Assembly: GCF_001696605.3 (NCBI RefSeq)
Contig: NZ_CP031716.1
Location: forward strand, 2,480,001-2,544,000
DNA length: 64,000 nt
Reading direction: 5' to 3'
Origin: Acinetobacter wuhouensis
GTDB taxonomy: Bacteria > Pseudomonadota > Gammaproteobacteria > Pseudomonadales > Moraxellaceae
The notes beneath the pieces were generated by a model. It was not told the origin of the DNA and did no database searches. It was given only the letters and a program-made list of their open reading frames with translations. Shown piece by piece: positions 37,057-46,820 of this stretch (positions are counted from its first letter, which is position 1; each line of letters opens with the position of its first letter). Position numbers and translations under genes: made by a program.

Positions 37057-37080
37057 ATGTATATATATTTGTATATACAT
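37057..37080. promoter_or_regulatory. Palindromic operator candidate between the desaturase operon and its TetR regulator
   Basis: ATGTATATA and TATATACAT are perfect 9-base arms around TATTTG. The site is 40 bases upstream of the reductase ATG and about 80 upstream of the regulator ATG, which is where a TetR-type repressor would control both directions. Confidence 0.7.
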
Positions 37081-37158
37081 TCGTATTGTATCTAGACGTT
37101 TCATTTAAGTAATGACAACGGCTATAATGAAAAAAACACTTTAAATATTTGATGCTTT

Positions 37159-37854
37159 ATGAATCCAACGTCTACGCCAACTCAGAATTCTTCTTCCTTG
37201 CAAGATCAAATTCAAGAACTTGAGAAAGTTTCTGTGCGTACTGTCGGTCGTAAAGCAACGATTACCAAAGAAGAATTATTTCAAGCCGCATTGAATTTAA
37301 TCGGCCCTCAAAAAAGTATTGCTTCATTAAGTTTGCGTGAAGTTGCACGCGAAGCAGGCATTGCACCGAATAGTTTTTATCGACATTTTAAAGATATTGA
37401 TGAACTTGCGATTGAATTGATTGATCGTTCAGGTGTAGTTCTACGTCATATTTTGCACGAAGCACGCATTAAAGCAGCCAGACAAAGTAGTATTATCCGC
37501 AGTTCAGTTGAAGTTTTTATTGAACAATTGGATGCTGATGAAGGTAATCTCAGTCTGTTACTCCGTGAAGGTTATACAGGCTCAACCCAATATAAGTTGG
37601 CGGTTGATAAGCAATTAAACTATTTCCAACAAGAATTACAAGATGATCTGATTCGCATTGAACGCATCAATCATAGTAAATTGGCTCATCCAGACTTGGT
37701 TGCCAAAGCCATTACTCAGCTTGTATTTAACATGGGGGCTAAAGTCATTGATTTACCGACCAATGAACGAAAGGAAGTCGCTGAACAAACCATGATCATG
37801 ATTCGTATGATTTTGGAAGGTTCTCGTCACTTGGATGAAGCACAAGTTAAATAA
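37159..37854 (+). CDS. TetR-family regulator of the desaturase operon (FabR/DesT-like)
   Basis: This 231-residue protein has a TetR N-terminal domain at about residues 33-85: ITKEELFQAALNLIG, then SLREVAREAGIAPNSFYRHF, the recognition helix-turn-helix. A helical ligand-binding domain follows. The divergent position beside the desaturase operon, the strong palindrome between them and its general likeness to FabR/DesT suggest that it senses acyl-CoA saturation. An unstructured N-terminal stretch of about 30 residues is Thr/Ser/Gln-rich. Confidence 0.88.
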   Translation: MNPTSTPTQNSSSLQDQIQELEKVSVRTVGRKATITKEELFQAALNLIGPQKSIASLSLREVAREAGIAPNSFYRHFKDIDELAIELIDRSGVVLRHILHEARIKAARQSSIIRSSVEVFIEQLDADEGNLSLLLREGYTGSTQYKLAVDKQLNYFQQELQDDLIRIERINHSKLAHPDLVAKAITQLVFNMGAKVIDLPTNERKEVAEQTMIMIRMILEGSRHLDEAQVK

Positions 37855-37899
37855 CTAGGTTTAATAACTGAGCCCTACTACATTCTAAACATTTGGATC

Positions 37900-38748
37900 A
37901 TGATGAATAAAAATAAACAAAACATCCGAATCGGTATTTTAGGTGTCAATGGGCGCATGGGCAGAATGCTTGTTCAATCTTGTATCAATACTGGGCTTAA
38001 CATTACTGTAGCAACAGGACGTATCGGCAGTGCCTGTATTGGAAAAAGTCTTGCAGATTTTTTAAACCTAGAAAGCATCGATCACCACCTATTAAATGTC
38101 ATGATCAGCGATGATCTAAGTACAGTGATTCAAAATTGTGATGTTGTGATTGATTTTACGACTGCCGAAGCGCTCGCCACGCACCTTGATATTTGTCATC
38201 AAGCTAAGAAGCCAATCATGATTGGAATTACGGGTTTATCTGAACAACTTACTGAAAAAATTAAAATAGCCGCCCAAGAAATAGCCATTGTACATTCTGG
38301 AAATTATTCCGTTGGGGTGAATCTGAGTGTCGATTTAGTTCGTGTAGCAGCTCAACTACTGAGCCAAAATGAATATGCTCAAGCTTTTGAAGCAGAAATT
38401 ATTGAAGCCCATCATCGTCATAAAATTGATGCACCCTCAGGTACAGCTTTGATGTACGCAGATGCGATTGCACAAGCAAGACAGCAACAACTCGCTGATA
38501 TTGCTATTTATCAACGTCACGGTGCTGTAGGCGAAAGACATCATCAAAGTATAGGCTTACAAGCCATTCGAGGTGGGGATATCGTTGGTGAACACAGTGT
38601 ATTCTTCTTCGGTAATGATGAACAAATTGAAATTAAACATGTCGCAAATAATCGCATAAACTTTGCTGTTGGCGCCGTCCGTGCAGCCACTTGGGTGAGT
38701 AATCAACCCTGCGGTCTATATGATATGAATGATGTTATAAAAAATTAG
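37900..38748 (+). CDS. dapB: Dihydrodipicolinate reductase (DapB) homologue
   Basis: This 282-residue protein has the Rossmann start GILGVNGRMGRML, the IDFTTAEA segment, and the catalytic box IIEAHHRHKIDAPSGTA with the HH and K of DapB. It would reduce the dihydrodipicolinate precursor in lysine/diaminopimelate synthesis. The gene follows the TetR regulator by 45 bases with no other lysine gene near. In Acinetobacter the usual dapB, as I recall, lies beside dnaJ, so this may be a second copy or paralogue. ATG at 37900 or 37903 is possible. Confidence 0.85.
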   Translation: MMNKNKQNIRIGILGVNGRMGRMLVQSCINTGLNITVATGRIGSACIGKSLADFLNLESIDHHLLNVMISDDLSTVIQNCDVVIDFTTAEALATHLDICHQAKKPIMIGITGLSEQLTEKIKIAAQEIAIVHSGNYSVGVNLSVDLVRVAAQLLSQNEYAQAFEAEIIEAHHRHKIDAPSGTALMYADAIAQARQQQLADIAIYQRHGAVGERHHQSIGLQAIRGGDIVGEHSVFFFGNDEQIEIKHVANNRINFAVGAVRAATWVSNQPCGLYDMNDVIKN

Positions 38749-38887
38749 TGCAAACAAATTAACTTAAACTTAAGATAAATATTACAAACTTCATCGCTTA
38801 GACCCTAGATAGACTTTTCATCTACCTTCGCGCCTAAACACAAATGCATTGCCCAACAATGCTGCACGACTTTTAGGCTTAATTTAT

Positions 38888-39904
38888 ATGAAAATACTCA
38901 CTGACCATCAAAGCATAATGACAAGTTATCTATTGATGGCGATTTTCTTAGCTTTATTGATTCCCTTACATCTTCTTGCCAGTTTTTTTGCAGGCTTTGT
39001 AATATTTGAAATTATTAATAGCTTAGGAAATATCACAGAGAAATATATTGATGGTCAGCGCGCAAGAATTACCATTAGCGTCATTCTCGGCATCATCATT
39101 GTGACGTTAATTACACTTGGAATTACCAGTTTAGTCAGTTTCATGCAACATGATGTACAAGGGTCTGGTGTGACTGCCTTAAGCGATCAGATTGATCAGA
39201 CTTTACAAAAATTACAACTCGAAATCGCTCAGTATATTCCAGGTTTTATTCCCTATACGCTTCCAGAGCTGAAAGATCAATCCATGGATTTACTCAAAGA
39301 TAATCTGAGTACGCTAAAACATACAGGGACTGATTTCATTCATAATCTTGCGACGATGCTGATCGCTTCTATTGTTGGAATTTTGGTATCACTCAATCGT
39401 TTACATCCTCAACCTGAACAGCCTGTTTTTAAACGCGCCATGATCAAACGGATTGAAAATTTATCTACAGCGTTTAAAAATGTGGTCTTTGCACAATTTA
39501 AAATTTCATTAATTAATACTGCGCTATTCTTTGTTTTTTCACATATTTTATTACCAATCTTTGGTGTGCAATTACCCTTTGCCAACACGCTTGTCATACT
39601 GACTTTTATTTTTGGCTTAATTCCCATCGTTGGGAATTTAATTTCCAATACCATCATCGTGATCACAGGGCTTACAATTTCTGTAACAACTGCTGGTGTA
39701 GCTTTGATTTATTTAATTTTGATTCACAAACTTGAATATTTTATCAATGCCAAAATTATTGGTACAAAAATTCATGCAGCATCGTGGGAAGTCTTATTGG
39801 CGATGCTCGTATTTGAAGCAATTTTTGGCTTAGCTGGATTAATCGTCGCACCAATTTTTTACGCCTATATCAAATTGGAATTGAAAAAAGCTGAGATGAT
39901 TTAA
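38888..39904 (+). CDS. AI-2E family (PerM-type) membrane transporter
   Basis: The protein has 338 residues from the ATG at 38888; a TTG at 38849 would add 13 unlikely residues. It has about seven or eight membrane segments with the family pattern: two at the N-terminus, a soluble stretch (about 85-155), then LPFANTLVILTFIFGLIPIVGNLISN-like and IGTKIHAASWEVL near the end, split by the KLEYFINAKIIG loop. Family members are predicted permeases, some linked to ion or signal export. The substrate here is unknown. Confidence 0.88.
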   Translation: MKILTDHQSIMTSYLLMAIFLALLIPLHLLASFFAGFVIFEIINSLGNITEKYIDGQRARITISVILGIIIVTLITLGITSLVSFMQHDVQGSGVTALSDQIDQTLQKLQLEIAQYIPGFIPYTLPELKDQSMDLLKDNLSTLKHTGTDFIHNLATMLIASIVGILVSLNRLHPQPEQPVFKRAMIKRIENLSTAFKNVVFAQFKISLINTALFFVFSHILLPIFGVQLPFANTLVILTFIFGLIPIVGNLISNTIIVITGLTISVTTAGVALIYLILIHKLEYFINAKIIGTKIHAASWEVLLAMLVFEAIFGLAGLIVAPIFYAYIKLELKKAEMI

Positions 39905-39923
39905 CAATCTATAAGATCTGTTA

Positions 39924-39950
39924 AAAAAACTCTCAAAACGAGAGTTTTTT
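39924..39950. terminator. Bidirectional terminator between the AI-2E permease and acyl-CoA ligase genes
   Basis: AAAAAACTCTC and GAGAGTTTTTT are perfect arms around five bases, with A/T tracts on both sides. Confidence 0.9.
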
Positions 39951-39969
39951 ATTTTTGAATTATGTCATT

Positions 39970-41664
39970 TTATTCCCACACGACCTCTTGTTTTAACGAA
40001 GCCCATTTTTCTAAAGAAGGTTCATAACGACTTTCTATTTTATTACGCTTAATCTTCATGGTTGGTGTCAATAAATCATTTTCCATTGTCCAAGGTTCAT
40101 TGATGACAACCATAAAACTCAATTTCTCATGTGATTCTAATGCTTCATTTATCTTCAATCTCAATGATTTTAATGACGCTTCCACTTCATCACGTTTACC
40201 ATTTTGCTTTAAATGATTGCGTACATCTTCAGCCAACATAATAAAAGCAACAGGTTGCGGTAAACTTGAACCACCTACACAGACTGATTCAACCAATTCA
40301 TTATTACCAATTTTTTGCTCTGTCGGCACAGGCATGACGTATTTTCCTTTAGAGGTTTTAAAGATGTCTTTAATCCGCCCTGTAATTTTAAGTCTCCCAA
40401 CTGTATCAATTTCCCCCATATCGCCCGTACGTAAAAAACCATCAGCTGTTATATCTTCTGCTGTTTTTTCAGGATTTTTATAATACCCCAACATCGTACC
40501 TGGACTTTTGACAAGGATTTCACCATTTTCATCAATTTTGCACTCTACTTTAGGTTGTGCATGCCCGACATAACCTTCAGCAAACTGCCCAACTTTAGTG
40601 GCATGTGAATAACCACAATTTTCCGTCATTCCGTAAATTTCGAGCAATTCCAAACCTAAATTTCGGTACCATAAAATAATATCAATCGGTAATGGTGCGG
40701 ATGCAGTAAATGCATAACGGACGTGATTTAAACCTAACTTAGCTAATAATTTTTTCTTAATCACATTACCAAGCACAGGTATTTTAAAGAGAATTTTTTG
40801 TACATGCGGTGGAATTTTTTCATTAATTCCTAAGTAGAATTTTGTCCATAATCTTGGTACAGAGAAAAACACTGTAGGCTTGGCTCGGTTTAAATCTTCA
40901 ATAAATGTCTCTAAAGAATTGGCAAAATACACTGTATAACCACAAACCATCGAGGATGACTGAATAAAGATCCGCTCCGCCACATGCGCAAGCGGTAAAT
41001 ATGACAGTGCCCGATCTGAAGAAGTTACACCGAATGTATTCCTCATCTCATTTGCACCGGCTAAGAGTGTGGAAAATGTTTGCATCACACCTTTGGGTAA
41101 ACCAGTACTGCCAGAGGTATAGACAATCGTTGCTAAATCATCTTTGTTTGGTAATGTTGGATTCACCAAAGGTTGAACATTCTGAATGATCTCATTCCAC
41201 TTTGGTGCATCATAGTCAGGAGCTAAAGGCAAACAGACACATGGAAAATTTTCTGGAATTATTTTTTTCACATCATTCCAACTATCAGCCTTCCCATCTA
41301 ACTTTCCAATGAAAAGTAACTTTGCTTCACTATGCTCCAGTACATAGCTTGCACCCTCAGCATTTAAAGTTGGATATAACGGTACGGAAATATGCCCTGC
41401 CATCCAGATCGCCAAATCCGCCATGAGCCAATGGGCACTATTTTTCCCATAGATTGCGATTGAACTTTTACTTGGCAAATTTAAAGACAGTAAATAACTT
41501 GCCATGCTACGTACTTGCTGTGCCACTTGCCCCCACGTGTAGTGAATGACTTCGCCATTTGCCGTAGGTTGTACACAATAATCTTTATCTGGAATTTGTT
41601 TTTCCCAATGCAATAAATAATGTAAATGCGTATCGTAAAACTCAACTACTTCCATATTTCCCAT
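39970..41664 (-). CDS. AMP-forming acyl-CoA synthetase (long-chain type)
   Basis: This 564-residue ligase has the AMP-binding signature IVYTSGSTGLPKGV, the EIYGMTENCG box, the FLRTGDMGEID box and the FKTSKGKYVMPVP segment containing the catalytic-loop lysines. It activates a carboxylic acid with ATP and transfers it to CoA. Its general shape, with the long-chain/LC-FACS style C-terminus, suggests fatty acids. No beta-oxidation genes are adjacent. The first ATG is at 41664; another at 41655 is equally possible. Confidence 0.9.
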   Translation of the reverse strand: MGNMEVVEFYDTHLHYLLHWEKQIPDKDYCVQPTANGEVIHYTWGQVAQQVRSMASYLLSLNLPSKSSIAIYGKNSAHWLMADLAIWMAGHISVPLYPTLNAEGASYVLEHSEAKLLFIGKLDGKADSWNDVKKIIPENFPCVCLPLAPDYDAPKWNEIIQNVQPLVNPTLPNKDDLATIVYTSGSTGLPKGVMQTFSTLLAGANEMRNTFGVTSSDRALSYLPLAHVAERIFIQSSSMVCGYTVYFANSLETFIEDLNRAKPTVFFSVPRLWTKFYLGINEKIPPHVQKILFKIPVLGNVIKKKLLAKLGLNHVRYAFTASAPLPIDIILWYRNLGLELLEIYGMTENCGYSHATKVGQFAEGYVGHAQPKVECKIDENGEILVKSPGTMLGYYKNPEKTAEDITADGFLRTGDMGEIDTVGRLKITGRIKDIFKTSKGKYVMPVPTEQKIGNNELVESVCVGGSSLPQPVAFIMLAEDVRNHLKQNGKRDEVEASLKSLRLKINEALESHEKLSFMVVINEPWTMENDLLTPTMKIKRNKIESRYEPSLEKWASLKQEVVWE

Positions 41665-42059
41665 ATTATTTCATCCCTTTTAAATTTTTATTGTTCAGTT
41701 TTCTTCATTATCATTTCACAATGCATATCCAAGTTTCAGATCAAATGCAGCAGAAACAACACGATAACGAAGCAAAATAATTGCTTTACCAAGCCGAAAG
41801 CATTGCATCATCAATAGCATAAAATTGTCTGTTTTGTATACAGTGTTTAACACTCTATTATTTTTTAATTTAAACTATTCCAAATAAGTAATTCGGCTTA
41901 TTCCCCAACAATAAAAAATTATCTTGCAATATTTTATATCATGTATAAATTGCAGCACTACGATCCAAAATAAATCACAGATATTCAAAATTAAAATACA
42001 AAGTCATAAAAAAAAAAGCTCCCGTAGGAGCTTTCTTGGATTTAAATGATTTGAAACAT
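41665..42059. other. Non-coding stretch between the acyl-CoA ligase gene and rapA
   Basis: This 395-base, A+T-rich interval holds the promoter region of the acyl-CoA ligase gene and the rapA terminator. A perfect dyad AGTGTT-T-AACACT lies at 41842-41854 and could be an operator. No gene is seen. Confidence 0.5.
42015..42034 (-). terminator. Terminator of rapA
   Basis: AAAGCTCC and GGAGCTTT are perfect arms around four bases, followed on the minus strand by a long T run. Confidence 0.92.
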
Positions 42060-44897
42060 TTAAGGTTTAACTACCACCAACACTTGAATCGCTTCAGGTG
42101 TAACAGATAAACCATCCAATAAACCCAAACCTTCTTTTTGGAATTTCTGCAAACGAGAAATTTCATCTTCACGAATACTTGGATTGAACTGTTTTAGATA
42201 CGTTAAACGATCTATTTCATATTGCCATTTACTACCATAAATATTTTTAGCTTGCTCGATCAGTTGAGGTAAAGCACCTTTGGCAATATCTAAAGCTTGT
42301 GCATAACGTTGTTCAACAACTTCACGGCGCGCTTTTACGACTTGACGACAACTATTGCTGTCTAAATGATGTAAGTACGGCTTAATGATTTCTGGATCAA
42401 GTTTGGCAGTAATATCTTGACCAGTTTCAGTCAATAATACTCGAATCAACTGAGTCGGTAAGCTTGAAGGCAAATTCAATGCTTTTGGTGCAACCACATC
42501 AACTTTAAACCAAACTTCTAACAAGATTGAACCTTGTTTCAAAGCATTGGTTTTTAAAATTGCAACATTGGTACTACCAAAAGATTGTGTACGGATAATT
42601 TCCATCACGCTTTCAGTAAATGGATGCTCAAGCGTTAAATACTGCGCATCTTCACGAATCTGAGCTTGATCACGATAGAACGTCGCAGTCATACCTTCTT
42701 CATCAATATCCAAACCTTGTACTTGCATTTGATCAGTCGGTTTAATGATCACAGTACCATTACTTTGCTCATCAAAGTCAATATTAGTAGAAGCCATAAA
42801 ACGCTTCATGAACATTGGCAATAATGTATTGTCATCATAGTCTTCAAGCGCAGTCACAATTTCTTGCGCCACCATTGGACGACATGAATTGTACTCGAGC
42901 AGACGATCACGACCATCTTGCAATTCAGCTTCAAGGGACTGGCGTTGCACATTCACAGCTTCAAGTAAATCTTCAAACACTTGACCTTTGTCAGCCAATA
43001 AACAATCTTTCAGATCAACAATAAAGTTTTCTTGTAGGGTTTGCGCAGTCGGTGAAATATTACTAAAAATATTCAATGCTTCGTTATACCAACGGAACAT
43101 ACGCTCTTGCGCCGTACCTAATAAATAAGGCACATGAATTTGGATACGATTTTCTTGACCAATACGATCTAAACGACCAATACGTTGTTCAAGTACGTCA
43201 GGGTTCGCGGGTAAGTCGAATAACACAAGATCCGATGCAAACTGGAAATTACGACCTTCTGAACCAATTTCAGAACACAATAAAATCTGCGCGCCATAAG
43301 AATCTTCAGCAAAGTAAGCAGCAGCTTGGTCACGTTCCAACAAGCTCATTCCTTCATGGAACATGGCTGTACGCACGCCTGCATGAATACGCAATGCATT
43401 TTCCATAGCTTCAACCACTGGGCCACTACGTGCGATTAATAACACTTTCTTATGTTTTAAATCTGAACGTAAACGCTCCATCAACCACATCACACGTGGG
43501 TCTGTTTCCATCCACGCGCCATCAAGTTGTGCTTCTTCTGGCCACATTTGCTCACGTAATTTACCATCTTTCGACCAATTTTCTGGTGCTGGTAGAGGTG
43601 CTGGCTGGCAATCACGTCCTGGGAAACCTTGAATCGCTTCACGGGTATTACGGAACAAGATACGACCTGTGCCATGACGATCTAACAATTCATGAATTGC
43701 ACGGAAGCGGTGTTCTGGTTGATCTTCAATTGCATGACCCAGCAATTTTTCAACTGCGTCTAAATGTTCTGCTTCAAGTGGAAGATCTGACATCAACACT
43801 TCTGCAATTTTTGCAGTATGATGATATTGCTCTTCTTCATCTAAGAAGCGATCTAGAGAACTAAAACGTTGCGGATCAAGTAAACGTAAGCGAGCAAAAT
43901 GGCTTTCTACACCCAATTGTTCAGGTGTCGCAGTCAGCAATAAGACACCTTCAGTTTTTTCAGCGAGTTCTTCAACAAGGTCATAACGATCGTTACCACC
44001 TTCTTCTTCACTCCACATCAAATGATGTGCTTCATCGACCACGAGTAGATCAAAACCAGCTTCAAGTGCTTGCTCACGTAAATCATCATGGTCAATCATC
44101 AAATCGACAGAAGCAATAATACATTGCTCAGTTAAGAATGGATTGAGTTCAGGATCATGCTCTTTGATTGAAGCGGTACGTGTTAAATCGAATAAAGAGA
44201 AGTTCAAATTGAAACGACGGCGCATTTCAATCATCCACTGATATTGCAGTGAATCTGGAACAAGAATCAAAATACGTTCAGAACGCCCAGTTTTCAATTG
44301 TTGATGAATAATCAAGCCTGCTTCAATGGTTTTGCCTAAACCTACTTCATCGGCAAGTAAAACACGTGGTGCAAAGCGCTTACCGACTTCATGTGCAATA
44401 TAAAGTTGGTGTGGAATCAAACCTACGCGCGCGCCAACAAGACCACGTAATGGTGAAGTTTGCATATTGGCTTGCATTTGCAAAGCTTCAATACGTAAGT
44501 CATACCATTCTTTATAATCAATTTGACTTGCCAATAAACGCTCTAAAGGCTTAGACAATTGAATGGTTGCGCCAATACGGGTTTCGTTGAGTGCTTTACG
44601 TTCTTGCTCGCCATTTTCAAGTGTGCGTATCACGTTATAACGAATCACACCATTGCGATCATCAAATGATTCTACAATCCACTTTTGACCTTCTTGATCT
44701 TGGACTTCATCATTTACATTGAAAACAATACGAGATAAAGGTGCATTGTTACGTGCATAGACACGAGTTTCATCACTTTTTGGGAAAAGAATACTGATTG
44801 AACGTTCATCGACATCAATCAATACACCTAAACCTAATTCAGTTTCTGTGTCTGATAACCAACGTTGACCTATAGCAAATTGTTGCAATTTTTCCAC
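42060..44897 (-). CDS. rapA: RapA (HepA), RNA polymerase recycling SWI/SNF ATPase
   Basis: This 945-residue protein matches RapA in length. It has N-terminal Tudor-like domains (FAIGQRWLSDTETELGLG at its start), the helicase lobe with LADEVGLGKTIEAG (Walker A) and VVDEAHHL (DEAH), the second lobe ending LIGRLDRIGQ-like (EQRIGRLDRIGQENRIQI), and the RapA C-terminal domain. It binds RNA polymerase and frees stalled post-termination complexes. It is a single gene with its own terminator. No anomalies were seen. Confidence 0.96.
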   Translation of the reverse strand: MEKLQQFAIGQRWLSDTETELGLGVLIDVDERSISILFPKSDETRVYARNNAPLSRIVFNVNDEVQDQEGQKWIVESFDDRNGVIRYNVIRTLENGEQERKALNETRIGATIQLSKPLERLLASQIDYKEWYDLRIEALQMQANMQTSPLRGLVGARVGLIPHQLYIAHEVGKRFAPRVLLADEVGLGKTIEAGLIIHQQLKTGRSERILILVPDSLQYQWMIEMRRRFNLNFSLFDLTRTASIKEHDPELNPFLTEQCIIASVDLMIDHDDLREQALEAGFDLLVVDEAHHLMWSEEEGGNDRYDLVEELAEKTEGVLLLTATPEQLGVESHFARLRLLDPQRFSSLDRFLDEEEQYHHTAKIAEVLMSDLPLEAEHLDAVEKLLGHAIEDQPEHRFRAIHELLDRHGTGRILFRNTREAIQGFPGRDCQPAPLPAPENWSKDGKLREQMWPEEAQLDGAWMETDPRVMWLMERLRSDLKHKKVLLIARSGPVVEAMENALRIHAGVRTAMFHEGMSLLERDQAAAYFAEDSYGAQILLCSEIGSEGRNFQFASDLVLFDLPANPDVLEQRIGRLDRIGQENRIQIHVPYLLGTAQERMFRWYNEALNIFSNISPTAQTLQENFIVDLKDCLLADKGQVFEDLLEAVNVQRQSLEAELQDGRDRLLEYNSCRPMVAQEIVTALEDYDDNTLLPMFMKRFMASTNIDFDEQSNGTVIIKPTDQMQVQGLDIDEEGMTATFYRDQAQIREDAQYLTLEHPFTESVMEIIRTQSFGSTNVAILKTNALKQGSILLEVWFKVDVVAPKALNLPSSLPTQLIRVLLTETGQDITAKLDPEIIKPYLHHLDSNSCRQVVKARREVVEQRYAQALDIAKGALPQLIEQAKNIYGSKWQYEIDRLTYLKQFNPSIREDEISRLQKFQKEGLGLLDGLSVTPEAIQVLVVVKP

Positions 44898-45040
44898 CTT
44901 TATCTCATGTTCGAGGCTAAAACACGTTTGCTCAAATTAGGAGAATATTTGAACAAAGTTTACGCCCTTTACGCAATACTTTTTGACATAAAGCTCATTA
45001 AATAATTTGAGCTTATGGGATTACTATTTAAAAAATTTGA

Positions 45041-45685
45041 CTAAAACGGAACTGGACAATCAAATTGTACAAGCTCCTCTGTTTTAGGATGATAAAAGCT
45101 CAGTTGCTGTGCATGTAAACATAAACGTGGCATTAACTGCTGTTGTTCAGTTGTTGCATATAAAGTATCTCCGACGATCGGATGACCTAAATATTGCATA
45201 TGTACACGTAACTGATGTGAACGTCCTGTAATCGGCGTAAGTTCTACGCGTGTGACAGCTTGTCCTTGAATTTGAAAATGTTCGACTGCTTTCCAATGTG
45301 TTAATGCTGGTTTGTTATGTTCTGGTGCAGCGATATGTAATGGAGGATGTTCAGGATCATAAATGACAGGTACATCAACAGTTCCTTCACCGTGTAAAGT
45401 TCCTGCGACGACTGCTTGATATGTTTTAGAGGTTTGACGTTCTTGGAACTGTCGAGAAATGGATTTTTGTCCCCACTTACTTAATCCAAATACAAGGATG
45501 CCTGAAGTATCACGGTCTAAACGGTGAATCAGTAATGTTTTAGGTTCAATTTTTAGTAATCTGCTAATGACACAATCTTGTAGGTCTTCTGTTTTTCCGG
45601 GAACTGTGAGTATACCTGCTGGCTTATGAATCACCATAAAATCATCTTCACGATGTATCAGGTGCTCGGTTAGAAAATTACTCAA
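45041..45685 (-). CDS. RluA-family RNA pseudouridine synthase
   Basis: This 214-residue protein has the RluA catalytic motif HRLDRDTSGILVFG, with the Asp that attacks uracil, and the VELTPITGRSHQLRVHM box. It is short and has no S4 domain, like RluA itself. The only possible start in this frame is TTG at 45685, because an in-frame TGA lies just upstream and the first ATG would remove conserved N-terminal residues. The target position on rRNA or tRNA cannot be named from sequence alone. Confidence 0.9.
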   Translation of the reverse strand: MSNFLTEHLIHREDDFMVIHKPAGILTVPGKTEDLQDCVISRLLKIEPKTLLIHRLDRDTSGILVFGLSKWGQKSISRQFQERQTSKTYQAVVAGTLHGEGTVDVPVIYDPEHPPLHIAAPEHNKPALTHWKAVEHFQIQGQAVTRVELTPITGRSHQLRVHMQYLGHPIVGDTLYATTEQQQLMPRLCLHAQQLSFYHPKTEELVQFDCPVPF

Positions 45686-46118
45686 GGTTCAGTTCCGCTG
45701 ATCGTGCAAACAAGCGAGCAATGATATGAATCTTGGCTTCAAAATACAATGAATATTTTTGTTTTGTTGAACTGATTTTGCTGGTTGTTTGTTGGTTGGT
45801 CTCATTATTACTGTGGCATGTCATCATTACACAATATTTATGAATCAAATTACATTTTATATCATCAAAAATAATCATTCTTTCCGAACATTTTTCAAAC
45901 TTAATTTGAGAATTTAATTTTCGTTTATTTTCATTTATTCACCTTTAAATTCATTATCGAACAAAAACAAACCAATCCAATGGTCATATTTTGCCAATGA
46001 ATTGATCAAAAATGCGCTAAAACACAATTTTTATAGAGAATTTTGGCATCTTTCAAACTTACCGCATGCACAATGAACTGCTATAAATAATTTGAAAATA
46101 AACCGATGAGCACAATAA
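45686..46118. other. Non-coding stretch between the pseudouridine synthase and lipoprotein genes
   Basis: This 433-base, very A+T-rich region lies between divergent genes and must contain both promoters; I cannot place them reliably. A 66-codon minus-strand frame at 45678-45878 overlaps the TTG start of the synthase gene but shows no family resemblance. Confidence 0.5.
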
Positions 46119-46820
46119 ATGACGAAGATACTAAAAAGTTCTCTGCTTGCGACGATATTGGGTAGTGCAACGATTTTAACAGGCTGTGCAACTGCAACCC
46201 TACTGGATAAAGATGATGGTGTTCGCACTAAAACCGTTAAAAACGTCCTAATTAATGACAACGTGATTGCTTTTGGCAAACCTGCGCAAGTCATGCCAAA
46301 CTTACCACAAGACAGTATTGTGATCGTTGGGCAACAATATAGTTATGTACTGACACAAGGCGGGGCAAAATTTGCCAAAGTCATCTCAACACTTGATCCG
46401 AAAAATATTCAAGTGACACGTTCACTCGACTTTTACTCTGCTAAAAATGATGGTAATTTTTCAGGAGCTTTGGAGCTATCCTACGTCAAACTTGCAGAAG
46501 ATGTAACCAAGGCTGATCGTACATTTTTTATTGAAAATGGTGCTGAAGAATGCACCAACTCAAGTGATAAACGTTTGAATGCACAACGCTTCTGTTTCAA
46601 TATTAAACTTGGGGGTGTCGTTTACCCAGCAGCAACCAACCGCGATTCATTTAAAGCACTGAGTAAGCCTTATCAAATCAGTATTTATACGTCTGAGGAA
46701 GTGAAAGACTACTCTAAAGTAAGCAGTAAAACTGCTGATAAATTAGTCTTATTCCCTTTTGCTGTGGCTTTTGATGTGGTGACCTTACCTTTCCAAGCCA
46801 TTCATAAAATTTTTGATTGA
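46119..46820 (+). CDS. Uncharacterised lipoprotein of 233 residues
   Basis: It has a lipoprotein signal: Lys at 3 and 6, a hydrophobic core, and lipobox LTGC with Cys23. The mature part has two cysteines (ECTN and RFCF), a strand-rich middle and a hydrophobic C-terminus (LVLFPFAVAFDVVTLPFQAI) vaguely like the end of YceK/YidQ-type lipoproteins. I recognise no certain family. It is a single gene with its own terminator. Confidence 0.8.
   Translation: MTKILKSSLLATILGSATILTGCATATLLDKDDGVRTKTVKNVLINDNVIAFGKPAQVMPNLPQDSIVIVGQQYSYVLTQGGAKFAKVISTLDPKNIQVTRSLDFYSAKNDGNFSGALELSYVKLAEDVTKADRTFFIENGAEECTNSSDKRLNAQRFCFNIKLGGVVYPAATNRDSFKALSKPYQISIYTSEEVKDYSKVSSKTADKLVLFPFAVAFDVVTLPFQAIHKIFD

Noticed and set aside
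43076..43864. Long plus-strand frames inside rapA
   Set aside because: They are antisense shadows of a strongly conserved gene, with no own start signals.
45678..45878. 66-codon minus-strand frame ending over the start of the pseudouridine synthase gene
   Set aside because: It has no ribosome site or family resemblance; the overlap TTGAGTAA is suggestive of coupling but not enough.
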